DNA of 47,436 nt from Acidobacteriota bacterium (GCA_026394015.1 JAPKZA010000472.1:1-47436), one strand, 5' to 3'. Positions 16,016 to 25,131 are shown, counted from the stretch's first letter. Program-made: numbers and translations. The notes: generated from the sequence alone by a model not told the origin.

Positions 16016-17259
16016 CGGAACAGTCGGCGTTCACGGCGTAGGAACGCGGGGGTGTCGACGTCATCGAACGGATCGGCGGGCTTGGGCGCTTCCGCCGTGG
16101 CCGGCTCAGCGGCCTGCGGAGGGGCTACCCATTCCGCTTCGGGAGTGTCCAACTCGGTCTCGGAGAACGGCTCCCGCTCGATCGGCGCGATCGGGGGCGG
16201 CGGGGTGGGAAGTTCCATGAACAGGGCCGGGTCGACGGCGATCGGCTGCGATCCGGCAGACTTCCGGCGTTGAATTTGGGGCAGGGTCTGGCGTTCGAAG
16301 CCAGTGGCAATGACGGTGAGTTTCACGGTTTCGTCCATGCTCTCATCGGCGACGACGCCGAAGCTGATTTGGACATCATCGTTTTGCGTCGCCTCGCGAA
16401 CCAGGGTGCACGCCTCGCTGACTTCGAGCAGGCCCAGGCGACTGGATCCGGTGATGTTGATCAGGATGCCGCGAGCGCCTTCCACACCGCCCTCTTCGAG
16501 CAGCGGCGAGTTGATTGCCAGGCGCGCCGCTTCGATGGCGGCGTCCTCGCCGGTGGCCGTCGCGGTGCCCATCATCGCGTAGCCCATGCCGGACATAATG
16601 GCCCGGATGTCAGAGAAGTCCCGGTTGATAATGCCCGGGGTCGTGATGATATCCGCGATGCCCTGCACGGCTTGGCGCAGCACGTCGTCGGCCATTTGCA
16701 GCGCTTCCTGGAAGCTCGTGTTTTTGCCCGCCAACTTCAGCAGCTTGTCATTCGGAATGGAGATGACGGTGTCGACGACGCCCGCGATCTCGGCCAGACC
16801 CTGCTCGGCCTGCTTCATCCGACGCGGCCCTTCAAAGCTGAACGGCTTGGTGACGACGGCCACCGTCAACGCCCCCAACTCCCGAGCCAGCGACGCGACG
16901 ATCGGCGTGGCCCCGGTTCCCGTCCCGCCGCCGAGGCCGGAGGTGATGAAAACCATGTCGGCGTCCTCGAGAATCTCGATGATGCGGTTGGTGTCCTCCA
17001 TCGCCGCCTGGCGGCCGATCTCGGGATTCGCGCCGGCGCCCAGACCTTTGGTGATCTTACCGCCGATCGGCAGCTTATTCGGCACCGGAGACGCCTGGAG
17101 CGCCTGCATGTCGGTGTTCAGGACGTAGAACTCCACGCCTTGCATACCGGCGTTCATCATGCGGGCGACGGCGTTGCAGCCGCCGCCGCCGACGCCGATC
17201 ACCTTGATCCGGGTGCCGATTTCGGCCTCTTCCTGAATTTGAAACTTGAGTTCTGCCAT
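16012..17259 (-). CDS. ftsZ: Cell division protein FtsZ
   Basis: Tubulin-like GTPase of 415 residues that forms the Z-ring. Visible are the GTP-binding signature GGGTGTG at 110-116, the T7 loop NRDFSD at 212-217 that completes the active site of the neighbouring subunit, a Pro/Ala/Glu-rich variable linker (about 325-395), and the conserved C-terminal peptide DDVDTPAFLRR, followed by a basic tail, that binds FtsA. The ATG at 17259 has GGAAGG about 8-13 bases upstream. It lies 17 bases after ftsA. Its stop codon shares the TTAA at 16012-16015 with the stop of the convergent hydrolase gene, leaving no room for a separate terminator. Confidence 0.98.
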   Translation of the reverse strand: MAELKFQIQEEAEIGTRIKVIGVGGGGCNAVARMMNAGMQGVEFYVLNTDMQALQASPVPNKLPIGGKITKGLGAGANPEIGRQAAMEDTNRIIEILEDADMVFITSGLGGGTGTGATPIVASLARELGALTVAVVTKPFSFEGPRRMKQAEQGLAEIAGVVDTVISIPNDKLLKLAGKNTSFQEALQMADDVLRQAVQGIADIITTPGIINRDFSDIRAIMSGMGYAMMGTATATGEDAAIEAARLAINSPLLEEGGVEGARGILINITGSSRLGLLEVSEACTLVREATQNDDVQISFGVVADESMDETVKLTVIATGFERQTLPQIQRRKSAGSQPIAVDPALFMELPTPPPPIAPIEREPFSETELDTPEAEWVAPPQAAEPATAEAPKPADPFDDVDTPAFLRRERRLFR

Positions 17260-17276
17260 GGTGATACCTTCCGCGC

Positions 17277-18479
17277 TTAGCGCATTAAAAGATTAAGAAA
17301 AGGGGGGCGGGGCTTCCGCCCGTCGCGGTGTTGTTTCAGGCGGCCGGAGTACATCGCCAAGCCGGCAGCGGTGGTCCAACTCGGATTGTTAAGCCGGCTC
17401 GGCCAGTCCTGGATGCCGACCGGAAGGCCGTTGCGGGCGGGGCAATTCAGCACGAGTTCGGCGACGTCGCACATGCCGTTGAGCCTGGCACCGCCGCCGC
17501 ACAGCACGATGCCTTCCAGCAGAGACCGATCCATGTCGGCTTCAATCACCTTGTGCTGGAGGTACTCAAACAGAAACTGCGCTCGCGCTTCCAGCATGTC
17601 GTTCAACTCTCGCCGGGGCGCTTCGCGGGCGGGCCTGCCTTCGGCTGACGGCACCTCAATATAAGTGTTGTCCGCCGTCAAGCCCAGGATCGCACAGCCG
17701 TATTCGATCTTAAGCCGCTCGGCGTCGTCGTGGGTGACGTGAAAGCCCGCGCTGACATCGCGGGTGAAGTGGTCGGCGGAGACCGAAATGCTGGTTGCCT
17801 GCACCATCGCTTCGCCGTCGTAGATCACCAGTTCGGTCGAATGCAGCCCGATGTCGGCCACCGCCACGCCCTTGGCCCGCTCTTCCGGGAGTACGCAGGC
17901 ATAGGCCGCCGCCATCGCCTCGAACACGGTTTCCTCTACTGCCAGATGGGCATGATGAACCGCGCTGACCAGCGCTTGATGGTCGATCGCCGAGGTTGTC
18001 ACCACGTGCACATTCGCTTCGAGGCGCGAACCGCGGATGCCGCGCGGATTGAGGATTCCCGTTCGGCCGTCGACCGTGAAGTCCTGCGGCAACACCTGCA
18101 GCAAAATCCGATCGTCTTCCAGGCGCACCCGGCACGCCAATTCGACGGCGTAGCGCATGTCCGAATCGTCGATCTCGCGCGGTCGCCCAAACTCGTAGAC
18201 GCCTCGCGCATTGGCACCCTTCACCGCTTCGCCGCCCAAGCCCACCACGGCCGCGTCGAACGAAATCTGGGCCTGCCGTTCGGCTTCGCGGGCCGCTTGG
18301 CGGATGCATTCCGACATCACGTCCCGGTCCGCGATCCGGCTCTTGGTCCAACCCTTCGACTCCACTTCTCCCGACCCCAAAAAGCGGATCTTGCCGTCCT
18401 CGACGACGCACACCACGCAGCGAGTGTAGGCACTTCCGGCGTCCAGTCCGACCGCCAAACGGACCCGGCTACCAGCCAT
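17277..18479 (-). CDS. ftsA: Cell division protein FtsA (full length)
   Basis: Actin-like protein of 400 residues that ties FtsZ filaments to the membrane. All parts are present: phosphate-1 loop GLDAGS (Asp13), subdomain 1C at about 84-164, phosphate-2 loop VADIGLHSTE (Asp209), adenosine loop CGGGARLNG, and a C-terminal amphipathic membrane-targeting helix (PPFLNLLMR) after a basic linker. The ATG start lies within the end of the preceding ftsA-like gene (11-base overlap), with GGAGGG upstream. It is followed by ftsZ. Compare with the shortened paralogue at 18469-19335. Confidence 0.96.
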   Translation of the reverse strand: MAGSRVRLAVGLDAGSAYTRCVVCVVEDGKIRFLGSGEVESKGWTKSRIADRDVMSECIRQAAREAERQAQISFDAAVVGLGGEAVKGANARGVYEFGRPREIDDSDMRYAVELACRVRLEDDRILLQVLPQDFTVDGRTGILNPRGIRGSRLEANVHVVTTSAIDHQALVSAVHHAHLAVEETVFEAMAAAYACVLPEERAKGVAVADIGLHSTELVIYDGEAMVQATSISVSADHFTRDVSAGFHVTHDDAERLKIEYGCAILGLTADNTYIEVPSAEGRPAREAPRRELNDMLEARAQFLFEYLQHKVIEADMDRSLLEGIVLCGGGARLNGMCDVAELVLNCPARNGLPVGIQDWPSRLNNPSWTTAAGLAMYSGRLKQHRDGRKPRPPFLNLLMR

Positions 18480-19335
18480 GGGCGATCCCTCCGTACAGCG
18501 CCAGTCCCGCCGCGACGGCCCAACTGGGCGCGGAGAGTTCGAGCGGCCATTCCGCCACGCCGATCACTTGGCCCAATCGCACAGGACATTGCAGCAACTC
18601 TTCGGCGAAGTCGCACAAGCCGGGCAGGGACGCGCCGCCCCCGGTCAGGATCAGTCCCCCCGGCGGCGGCAACTGTCCGGCGAGCTCTTCGATTCGAAAC
18701 TCAAGCATGTGCAGATACTGTCCGGCTCGCGCCTCCAGGATCTCCTGCAAAGGTGTCGGCTTCTGTTCTACGCCGAGTCGGCCAACGCTCCCCTCGGCCA
18801 GCTTAAGATGTTCGGCTTCGGCCATCGGCAGGTCAAACAGGCTGGCGATATCTTGCGTAAATTCGCGCGAGCCAACATCAACGCTGGCGGTCCGAACACC
18901 GCCCGTCAAATCGCTGTAGGCTAACTCCGTCGCGTCAACGCCGATCGCGGCCGCGCTGATTCCGCTTTGCCGCATCAAGTCGGATGTGGTCGCCAGTAGA
19001 GCCGCCTCGCTCTCTACCGCGAAGTCTGCCACGCGTAAACCGCTCCGCTCGATCGCCGCGTTCAACGCCTCCATCTGATTAAACGCATCGGCATACCCAA
19101 CCGTGATCGCTTCCACTGAGATGCCCGCGCGGATACCCGCCGAGAGGGCGGCGGCCGAGATGGATCCCGCCACGGCGTCGGAGTTTCGAATCCGGCCGTC
19201 CTGCCATCCCTGGGAGGGAACGACGCTGGCGCTGCGCAAGCGCGGTCGTCCGCTGATCCACTCAATCACCACGCAGCGCGTGTACACGCTGCCCGCGTCA
19301 AGTCCGGCGCGCAGGAGTGGTCCGCTAGACTCCAC
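18469..19335 (-). CDS. FtsA paralogue lacking subdomain 1C and membrane helix
   Basis: A 288-residue actin-fold protein clearly related to the adjacent FtsA: both share GLDAGSxYTRCVV at residues 11-23, the ILEARAGQYL/MLEARAQFLF segment, the adenosine loop GGGASLPGLCDFAE, and the closing PSWAVAAGLALYGG/PSWTTAAGLAMYSG. By hand alignment, the roughly 80 residues between 83 and 84 that would be subdomain 1C (84-164 in the full-length FtsA) are missing, and the C-terminal membrane helix is absent. The phosphate-2 Asp is replaced (AAIGVDATE, Ala130, against VADIGLHSTE, Asp209), so ATP hydrolysis is unlikely. GTG start at 19335, overlapping ftsQ by 11 bases; it overlaps ftsA by 11 bases. It may regulate or copolymerise with FtsA; this is inference. 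Confidence 0.88.
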   Translation of the reverse strand: MESSGPLLRAGLDAGSVYTRCVVIEWISGRPRLRSASVVPSQGWQDGRIRNSDAVAGSISAAALSAGIRAGISVEAITVGYADAFNQMEALNAAIERSGLRVADFAVESEAALLATTSDLMRQSGISAAAIGVDATELAYSDLTGGVRTASVDVGSREFTQDIASLFDLPMAEAEHLKLAEGSVGRLGVEQKPTPLQEILEARAGQYLHMLEFRIEELAGQLPPPGGLILTGGGASLPGLCDFAEELLQCPVRLGQVIGVAEWPLELSAPSWAVAAGLALYGGIAHGW

Positions 19336-20206
19336 GTGGAACCTCTACCCGGATGATTTGTTCGGCTTGGCCGGGTTCTTGGGGTACCGAGAGGATACTC
19401 CCTTCGATCCGCAAATCAAAGATACTCGACTCCGGAGCCCGCTTCTGGATTTCCGGGAAACTTAACCGGAACTTCTCGAGGCGCCGCTTGAATTGCCGAT
19501 CTCCCAAAAGGAGCGTCACGACGCGACCGCTTTCATCCTGCATCACCTTAAGGTTACCCGGATCCGTGGCGTCAACTTCAGATATTTTTTCGGCCAACGG
19601 GCCAGCGTCCTGCAGCAGCTTCACGAACCGATGGACGCGCAACTTGCGATCCTCTTCCCCCTGGCGAGGCGTTACCCCGGCCAACACCGGAAGCTTGAAG
19701 TCTCCCGGCTGCTGCAGATGCAAAATGTTGCCGTCTCCATCGATCAGCGCCGGTCTGGCGGAATGGTCTTCGCTCGGAATCTGGATCCACGCCACCGGTG
19801 CCCGCTCCGTGATGTGAACCCGTACCCGATTCGGCCAAACGCGGGTCACACTCGCCTCGGCGATCCAAGGATTTTCGAGCAATTGCAGGCGCCTCTGCCG
19901 AATCGGCACCATGTAGAGGCTGCGTCCGTAGTCGGAGTTGAACGGGGCGGCCACTTGGGCTCGGGCCGCATTTTTGATCCCATGGATTTCGAGATTCGGA
20001 CTCTCTTCACCCAAGTCTGGTGGCATCGCGACGCGGAACTGAGCGTCGCGCAAAAGATAGTTCTGCGTCTCTTGCCATCCGAGAAGCAGGCCGACCAGGG
20101 CGGCTGAAAACAGCGTGGCCCAAACAAGACCTTTGCGTACGGTGCGATAGCGAGCTTGGCGATCTTCGGTGCGGACAGGGGCGGGAGAGGGCTGTTTGCG
20201 TGCCAT
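19325..20206 (-). CDS. ftsQ: Cell division protein FtsQ/DivIB
   Basis: Bitopic septal protein of 293 residues that links FtsL and its partners to the divisome. A basic cytoplasmic N-terminus of about 25 residues precedes a membrane helix (GLVWATLFSAALVGLLLGW, about 26-44). A POTRA domain follows (about 65-135: NLEIHGIKN, SLYMVPIRQRR, NPWIAEASVTRVWPNRVRVHITERAPVA), then the FtsQ beta domain with LPVLAGVTPRQGEE. It lies 13 bases after murC and overlaps the ftsA-like gene by 11 bases, its usual position between murC (or murB/ddl) and ftsA. Confidence 0.93.
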   Translation of the reverse strand: MARKQPSPAPVRTEDRQARYRTVRKGLVWATLFSAALVGLLLGWQETQNYLLRDAQFRVAMPPDLGEESPNLEIHGIKNAARAQVAAPFNSDYGRSLYMVPIRQRRLQLLENPWIAEASVTRVWPNRVRVHITERAPVAWIQIPSEDHSARPALIDGDGNILHLQQPGDFKLPVLAGVTPRQGEEDRKLRVHRFVKLLQDAGPLAEKISEVDATDPGNLKVMQDESGRVVTLLLGDRQFKRRLEKFRLSFPEIQKRAPESSIFDLRIEGSILSVPQEPGQAEQIIRVEVPRGV

Positions 20207-20219
20207 GAAATTCTTCCTC

Positions 20220-21590
20220 TTACTGCAGTCGGGCCAGGAGTTTGTCGCCAGCCTGCCAGACGTTTCCGGCTCCCAGCGTAAGGATCAGGTCGCCCGGTTG
20301 TGCCGCGGCCAAGACCGCCTCGGTGGCCGCCTCAATCGTGCCACAATACTGCGCTCCGCGGTGCCCGAAATCCTGCAGGCGGCGGACCAGCGCTTCCGCG
20401 GTGACGCCCGTAATCGGAGCCTCCGACGCCGCATAGATGTCCAGCAGATACACCGCCTCGGCTTGATGGAAACTGCGGGCAAAATCGTCCATCAGGTGCT
20501 GCGTGCGGGTATACCGATGCGGCTGAAAAATTACGTGAATGCGCCCAAACTTGCAGAGCCGCGCAGCCGCGAGCGTCGCGCGGACTTCGGTCGGATGATG
20601 GCCGTAGTCATCGATTACCGTTACGCCGCCTTCCATGCCCTTCAGTTGGAATCGCCGATCAACGCCCGTGTATTCAAGCAAACCCCGGCGGATGACATCG
20701 TGCGGTACGTCCAACTCGTCGGCGAGCGCAATCGCGGCCGTTGCATTCAAAACGTTGTGGACGCCCGGCACGCGAATTTGAAAGGTGCCGAGGTCTTCGC
20801 TGCGCAGACGCAGCTTCCAACTCGAAACAAAATGGCCGCAGTCGGCATCGAGAATCTGCAGATCGGCTTGAGCGCTGAACCCATAGGTGATCGTCCGGCG
20901 CCTCACGTCGGGCAGGATTTGCTGCACGTTCTCATCGTCCAAACACAAAACCGCGGCACCATAGAAGGGAACCTTGTTCACGAAGTCGCAGAACGCGGCG
21001 CGGATCTCCTCGATCGAGTGGTAATGATCCAGATGCTCCCGGTCGATATTCGTCACCACCGCCAAAATCGGCGCGAGCTTCAGAAACGAACCATCGCTCT
21101 CATCGCTTTCCACTACCAGGAAGTCGCTCTGCCCCAGTCGCGCATTGCCGCCGCCTAACGTTCCCACTTTGCCGCCCACCACCACCGTCGGGTCGAGCCC
21201 CGCATAGGCCAGAATCGCCGCCGTCATCGAAGTCGTCGACGTCTTCCCGTGGCTACCCGCAATCGCGATGCCATACTTCAACCGCATCAATTCGGCCAGC
21301 AGTTCGCCGCGTGGAATGATCGGGATGCCCAGCCGTCGGGCTTCAAGCAATTCCGGGTTGTTGGCACTCACGGCGGAGGTGACGACGAGTGCTTTGGCAC
21401 CCGCCAGATTCGCCGCCGCGTGGCCCTCGTAAACCTTAATGCCCAGGTTGGCCAGCCCTTCCGTCGTCGCGGAGAGCTTTTGATCAGAACCCGTGATCGT
21501 GTAACCCAGATTGTGCAGCACCATGGCAAGGCCGCTCATGCCGATGCCGCCGATGCCGGTGAAGTGAACGTGTTGTGGCTTGAAAAACAT
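20220..21590 (-). CDS. murC: UDP-N-acetylmuramate-L-alanine ligase MurC
   Basis: Cytoplasmic ATP-dependent ligase of 456 residues that adds L-alanine to UDP-MurNAc, the first step of stem-peptide synthesis. Evidence is the N-terminal FTGIGGIGMSGLA, the ATP-binding loop GSHGKTSTT (about 112-120), the DESDGSF segment with its acidic residues, the NIDREHLDHY motif and the C-terminal VDRRFQ / DDYGHHPTE region typical of MurC. Normal length. It follows murG by 9 bases; murB, often next to murC, is not in this cluster. Confidence 0.97.
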   Translation of the reverse strand: MFFKPQHVHFTGIGGIGMSGLAMVLHNLGYTITGSDQKLSATTEGLANLGIKVYEGHAAANLAGAKALVVTSAVSANNPELLEARRLGIPIIPRGELLAELMRLKYGIAIAGSHGKTSTTSMTAAILAYAGLDPTVVVGGKVGTLGGGNARLGQSDFLVVESDESDGSFLKLAPILAVVTNIDREHLDHYHSIEEIRAAFCDFVNKVPFYGAAVLCLDDENVQQILPDVRRRTITYGFSAQADLQILDADCGHFVSSWKLRLRSEDLGTFQIRVPGVHNVLNATAAIALADELDVPHDVIRRGLLEYTGVDRRFQLKGMEGGVTVIDDYGHHPTEVRATLAAARLCKFGRIHVIFQPHRYTRTQHLMDDFARSFHQAEAVYLLDIYAASEAPITGVTAEALVRRLQDFGHRGAQYCGTIEAATEAVLAAAQPGDLILTLGAGNVWQAGDKLLARLQ

Positions 21591-21599
21591 TTCGCCCTT

Positions 21600-22640
21600 C
21601 TATTGTTTCAATACTCCGACACATTCCTCAAGCAGATCGGCCGCTCGCTCGGCTGCGCCGGGCCGGGCGAATCGTTTCGCCGCGGCACTCATCGCCTCTA
21701 ACTTGCCCGGCAACAGCAGTGCCGCAATCTCGTCGCGCAGCCGTTCGGGGGTGCATTCCCGGTCGAGTACCATCCTTGCCGCGCCGGTTCTTTCGAGCGC
21801 CGCGGCGTTTTTGGCTTGATGATCGTCGGCGGCGTAAGGGTAGGGAACCAGGATGGCCGGCTTGCCGGCGGCGGCGAGTTCGGCTACCGCCCCGGCGCCC
21901 GCGCGGCAGATCACCAAATCCGCGTCGGCAAAAGCGCCCGGCATATCGTCAACGAAAGGAACCACCGTTACGCCCGGAATGTCTGGCGCATCCGCCCCGG
22001 ATTGCAGCAGGATTCGCACCGGTTGGCCGTCCAACAGCGGCCATAGTCCGCTCACGGCCTGGTTCAGTGTCCGCGCGCCGCGACTGCCTCCTGTCACCAG
22101 GATGCTGACAATCTGGCCACGCTTTCGGGGAGCTAAATTGAAAAACTCTCGCCGCACGGGCAGCCCTGTCAACTCCGCGTTTCCCGCCGGAAAGTAAGCC
22201 AGGGCGTCTTCAAAGCTCAAGAGCGCCTTGCGCGAGAAGCGGGCCATGTACCGATTGGTCAGGCCCGGCATCGCGTTCGGCTCCATCAAAATCAACGGGA
22301 GCCGTCGCAACGCCGCCGCCACCCCGACCGGCCCCGCCGCATACCCGCCCATGCTGAAGACGGCGGATACGTGGTATTGCCGCGTCAGCGCCAGACAGCG
22401 CAGGATGCTCCCTGGCATCTGCAGCGTCGTCTTCAGTTGGTACCACCGCCCCTGACCCTGCAGGCTGCCGATGTCGATCAACTCCAGCGGAAACCCGGCG
22501 GCGGGCACAAGTTTCGTTTCCATTCCCCGCGCCGTTCCGACGAACACAGGCTTGTGGCCGCGAGCAGACAGTTCCCGCGCTACCGCGATGCCGGGAATGA
22601 CATGTCCGCCAGTGCCGCCTCCTGCCATGAGAAATACCAT
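21600..22640 (-). CDS. murG: Lipid II synthase MurG (GlcNAc transferase)
   Basis: Peripheral inner-membrane glycosyltransferase of 346 residues that transfers GlcNAc from UDP-GlcNAc to lipid I, giving lipid II. The GGGTGGHVIPGIAVA glycine loop at the N-terminus, HKPVFVGTARGMETKLVP and the later CRAGAGAVAELAAAGKPAILVPYPYAADDHQ region (UDP-GlcNAc site) are diagnostic. Its ATG overlaps the ftsW stop by one base (TAATG). Confidence 0.97.
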   Translation of the reverse strand: MVFLMAGGGTGGHVIPGIAVARELSARGHKPVFVGTARGMETKLVPAAGFPLELIDIGSLQGQGRWYQLKTTLQMPGSILRCLALTRQYHVSAVFSMGGYAAGPVGVAAALRRLPLILMEPNAMPGLTNRYMARFSRKALLSFEDALAYFPAGNAELTGLPVRREFFNLAPRKRGQIVSILVTGGSRGARTLNQAVSGLWPLLDGQPVRILLQSGADAPDIPGVTVVPFVDDMPGAFADADLVICRAGAGAVAELAAAGKPAILVPYPYAADDHQAKNAAALERTGAARMVLDRECTPERLRDEIAALLLPGKLEAMSAAAKRFARPGAAERAADLLEECVGVLKQ

Positions 22641-23788
22641 TAGTGCGAACGCTCGCTTACGCTGAGCAGGAGACCAACCGAAAGTAGCGTCGCCAGCAGC
22701 GAACTGCCTCCGTAGCTGATCATCGGCAGCGGAATTCCTTTCGTCGGGCCGAGGCCCGTAACCACTGAAATGTTGAAGAGGGCTTGAAAGACAATCATCG
22801 TCGTCACCCCAAGTGCTATATAGCGTCCGAAATCATCCGGCGCCATCAGAAACGTTCGATACCCCCGCCAAAGGATGACAAAAAATCCGACGAGCAAAGC
22901 CGTTGACCCCAGCAAGCCAAACTCCTCCCCAATCACCGCAAAGATGAAATCGGTATGGGGCTCCGGGACATAAAACAACTTCTGTATGCCATCCATCAAC
23001 CCTAGGCCGAATAATCCCCCCGAGCCAATCGCGATCTTCGATTGCAGCGCTTGGAAGGCAGGGTCCGACGGAGCCGTGGAACTCTTCACGTAGGTCATCA
23101 CCCAACCGTTCGGATCAATCACGTTCAGAACCTTGTGCTCCGGATCCAGCATCACGACGACGCGTCCTACCCGGTACGGCTTCGCCGCCACCCCGACGAT
23201 CATGAACAAGATTGCCACCGGCACGGCGCGCAGCAGATAGCGCCGATCCAAACCGGCCACGAAAAACGTCAACGCGGTCGTGGCGATGAGAACCACCGCG
23301 GTTCCCAGGTCGGCCAGCGAGACGAAGAACACGACGAACGAGAGGACGAGGCCGCATCCGGCCAGCGTAAACCGGGCGTTGTTCACCGCACGAATCCGGC
23401 GGGAAAGAAAGAAGGCCAGGAACAGAACGAGTGCCGGCTTGGCCAGTTCACTCGGTTGCAGCGATCCCACCCCCAGCTTGAGCCAGCGGTGTTTCGCCGT
23501 GTCGGTGAAGAAAGCGACGATGAGCATCATGAGGACCACGCCAATTCCCCCGAACGCCCACGCGGGAGTATTGAAGACGTGATAGTTCAACCGCTTCAAG
23601 ATCATCAGGGCGAGAAACGAGACCACGGCCCAGCCCAATTGGTGTAGGAAAAAGTAATTCGCGCCCACGTCATACTTGCCTTGCACCGCGATGATCGAAC
23701 TCGCGGAATAGACCATGATCAGGCCAAAGGTGACCAAGGCCACGACGGCATAAAACAGAATTTTGTCGGTGTAGAGTCTCTTTCCCAT
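22640..23788 (-). CDS. ftsW: Septal peptidoglycan polymerase FtsW (SEDS family)
   Basis: Polytopic membrane glycosyltransferase of 382 residues with about ten membrane helices that polymerises lipid II at the septum together with FtsI. Typical sequences include VMTYVKSSTAP, EPHTDFIFAVIGEEFGLLG and GLGPTKGIPLPMISYGGSSLL near the C-terminus. Its position between murD and murG is standard for ftsW. RodA is the alternative in this family but is not found in dcw clusters. Confidence 0.96.
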   Translation of the reverse strand: MGKRLYTDKILFYAVVALVTFGLIMVYSASSIIAVQGKYDVGANYFFLHQLGWAVVSFLALMILKRLNYHVFNTPAWAFGGIGVVLMMLIVAFFTDTAKHRWLKLGVGSLQPSELAKPALVLFLAFFLSRRIRAVNNARFTLAGCGLVLSFVVFFVSLADLGTAVVLIATTALTFFVAGLDRRYLLRAVPVAILFMIVGVAAKPYRVGRVVVMLDPEHKVLNVIDPNGWVMTYVKSSTAPSDPAFQALQSKIAIGSGGLFGLGLMDGIQKLFYVPEPHTDFIFAVIGEEFGLLGSTALLVGFFVILWRGYRTFLMAPDDFGRYIALGVTTMIVFQALFNISVVTGLGPTKGIPLPMISYGGSSLLATLLSVGLLLSVSERSH

Positions 23789-23797
23789 CGTCGCTTC

Positions 23798-25120
23798 CTA
23801 CTCGAGGTTTTGAACCAATTCTTTGAACACGCGCCCGCGATGCTCATAACTTTGAAACTGATCGAAGCTGGCACAGGCCGGCGCCAGCAGGACGGTGTCA
23901 CCACTCTGCCCCTCGGCGTGACCGACGCGAACGGCTTCTTCCAGCGTGCCGCAATCGAGGAAGGGAAGTCCCGGTTCGACCTCTTCCAGCTGCCGCCGAA
24001 TAATCTCCGCGGCCATGCCGATTAGCAGAATTCGGCGCGCCTTGCGGCGCAAGCGACCGGCCAAGCCTCGGTAGTCACTCTGCTTGTCCTTGCCCCCGAG
24101 AATCACCCATAGCCCGCCTTCAAAGGCGTCCAGCGCCTTTTCCGTCGCGTCGACATTGGTCGCCTTCGAATCATTGTAGTAGCGGATTTCGGCCAGTTCG
24201 CGGACAAATTCCAATCGGTGTTCCACTCCGGGAAAGGTACGGATAGCGGCTTCAATGTCGTCAAGCGCCACGTTGGCCAGCCACGTTGCCGCTGCCGCCG
24301 CCATCACGTTCTCCACGTTGTGTTGACCCCGCAGCGGGATCGCCGCCACTGGGAGCAGCGCCTGTTCATCCACCGAGATTACCCCATCCTTCTCGGCCAC
24401 CATCCAGGGACCCGGCTCTTTGGCATTGAAGTAGACGACCTGGGCCCGGGTCCGTTTGGCCAAGCCCGCGGTTAAAGGATCGCCGGCGTTCAAAACCGCC
24501 ACGTTCGCGCGCGTCTGTAACTCGATCAGGCGGGCTTTCGCGTCGACGTAACGTTCCATCGTGTGGTGCCGATCCAGGTGATCCGGCGTAAGGTTCAAAA
24601 TCAGCCCGATATCGGCGCGGAAACTCTGAATCGTCTCCAGTTGAAAGCTCGATAGTTCCAGCACGTTCCACTGCCCCACTCGCGAATCAGCGACCATGGC
24701 TGTCGGTGGCGTCCCGATATTGCCCCCCACCTGCGCCGGCACCTGAGCGTGCTTCAGAATGTGTCCGATCAAGGCCGTGGTCGTTGTCTTGCCGTTCGAG
24801 CCGGTAATCCCTATCGTCCGGCCGTAGAGCAGCGGTGCTGCGAACTCCAACTCCCCCGTGACCTTGGCACCGGCAAAAACCTTCGCTTCCAGCGGTACGC
24901 CCGGCGATTGAATCACCAGGTCGAAGCTGGCGCCCACCGCTTTCCCTTGGGGCAGATAGCTCACTCCTAACTCCGCTACCTCGGCGGCAAAGCGCGTTTC
25001 GGCCAACGGCTTCTCGTCGCATACGGTCACCTGCGCCCCCATCCGCAACGCCAGACGCGCCGCCGCCAGGCCACTTTTGCCCAGACCGACGACGAGAATT
25101 TGTTTGCCAACCAGTTCCAC
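23798..25120 (-). CDS. murD: UDP-N-acetylmuramoylalanine-D-glutamate ligase MurD
   Basis: Cytoplasmic ligase of 440 residues adding D-glutamate to UDP-MurNAc-L-Ala. It has the N-terminal Rossmann segment KQILVVGLGKSGLAAARLA, the ATP loop GSNGKTTTT and the YNDSKATNVDAT segment with C-terminal SDYRGLAGRLR. I take the GTG at 25118-25120 as start: GGAG sits at 25127-25130, six bases away, and the Rossmann motif begins at once. A longer in-frame start would overlap mraY by 88 bases and add residues foreign to the family. Gap to the mraY stop is 11 bases. Confidence 0.95.
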   Translation of the reverse strand: MELVGKQILVVGLGKSGLAAARLALRMGAQVTVCDEKPLAETRFAAEVAELGVSYLPQGKAVGASFDLVIQSPGVPLEAKVFAGAKVTGELEFAAPLLYGRTIGITGSNGKTTTTALIGHILKHAQVPAQVGGNIGTPPTAMVADSRVGQWNVLELSSFQLETIQSFRADIGLILNLTPDHLDRHHTMERYVDAKARLIELQTRANVAVLNAGDPLTAGLAKRTRAQVVYFNAKEPGPWMVAEKDGVISVDEQALLPVAAIPLRGQHNVENVMAAAAATWLANVALDDIEAAIRTFPGVEHRLEFVRELAEIRYYNDSKATNVDATEKALDAFEGGLWVILGGKDKQSDYRGLAGRLRRKARRILLIGMAAEIIRRQLEEVEPGLPFLDCGTLEEAVRVGHAEGQSGDTVLLAPACASFDQFQSYEHRGRVFKELVQNLE

Positions 25121-25126
25121 AACCGT

Positions 25127-25130
25127 CTCC
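25127..25130 (-). promoter_or_regulatory. Ribosome binding site deciding the murD start
   Basis: GGAG on the minus strand, six bases before GTG 25120 and just inside the 11-base mraY-murD gap. It decides for the short GTG start rather than one inside mraY. Confidence 0.6.
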
Positions 25131-25131
25131 G

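Noticed and set aside
9700-18000. dif-like site at the GC-skew transition
   Set aside because: I looked for the XerC/XerD dif pattern in the spacers of the transition zone and found no convincing match.
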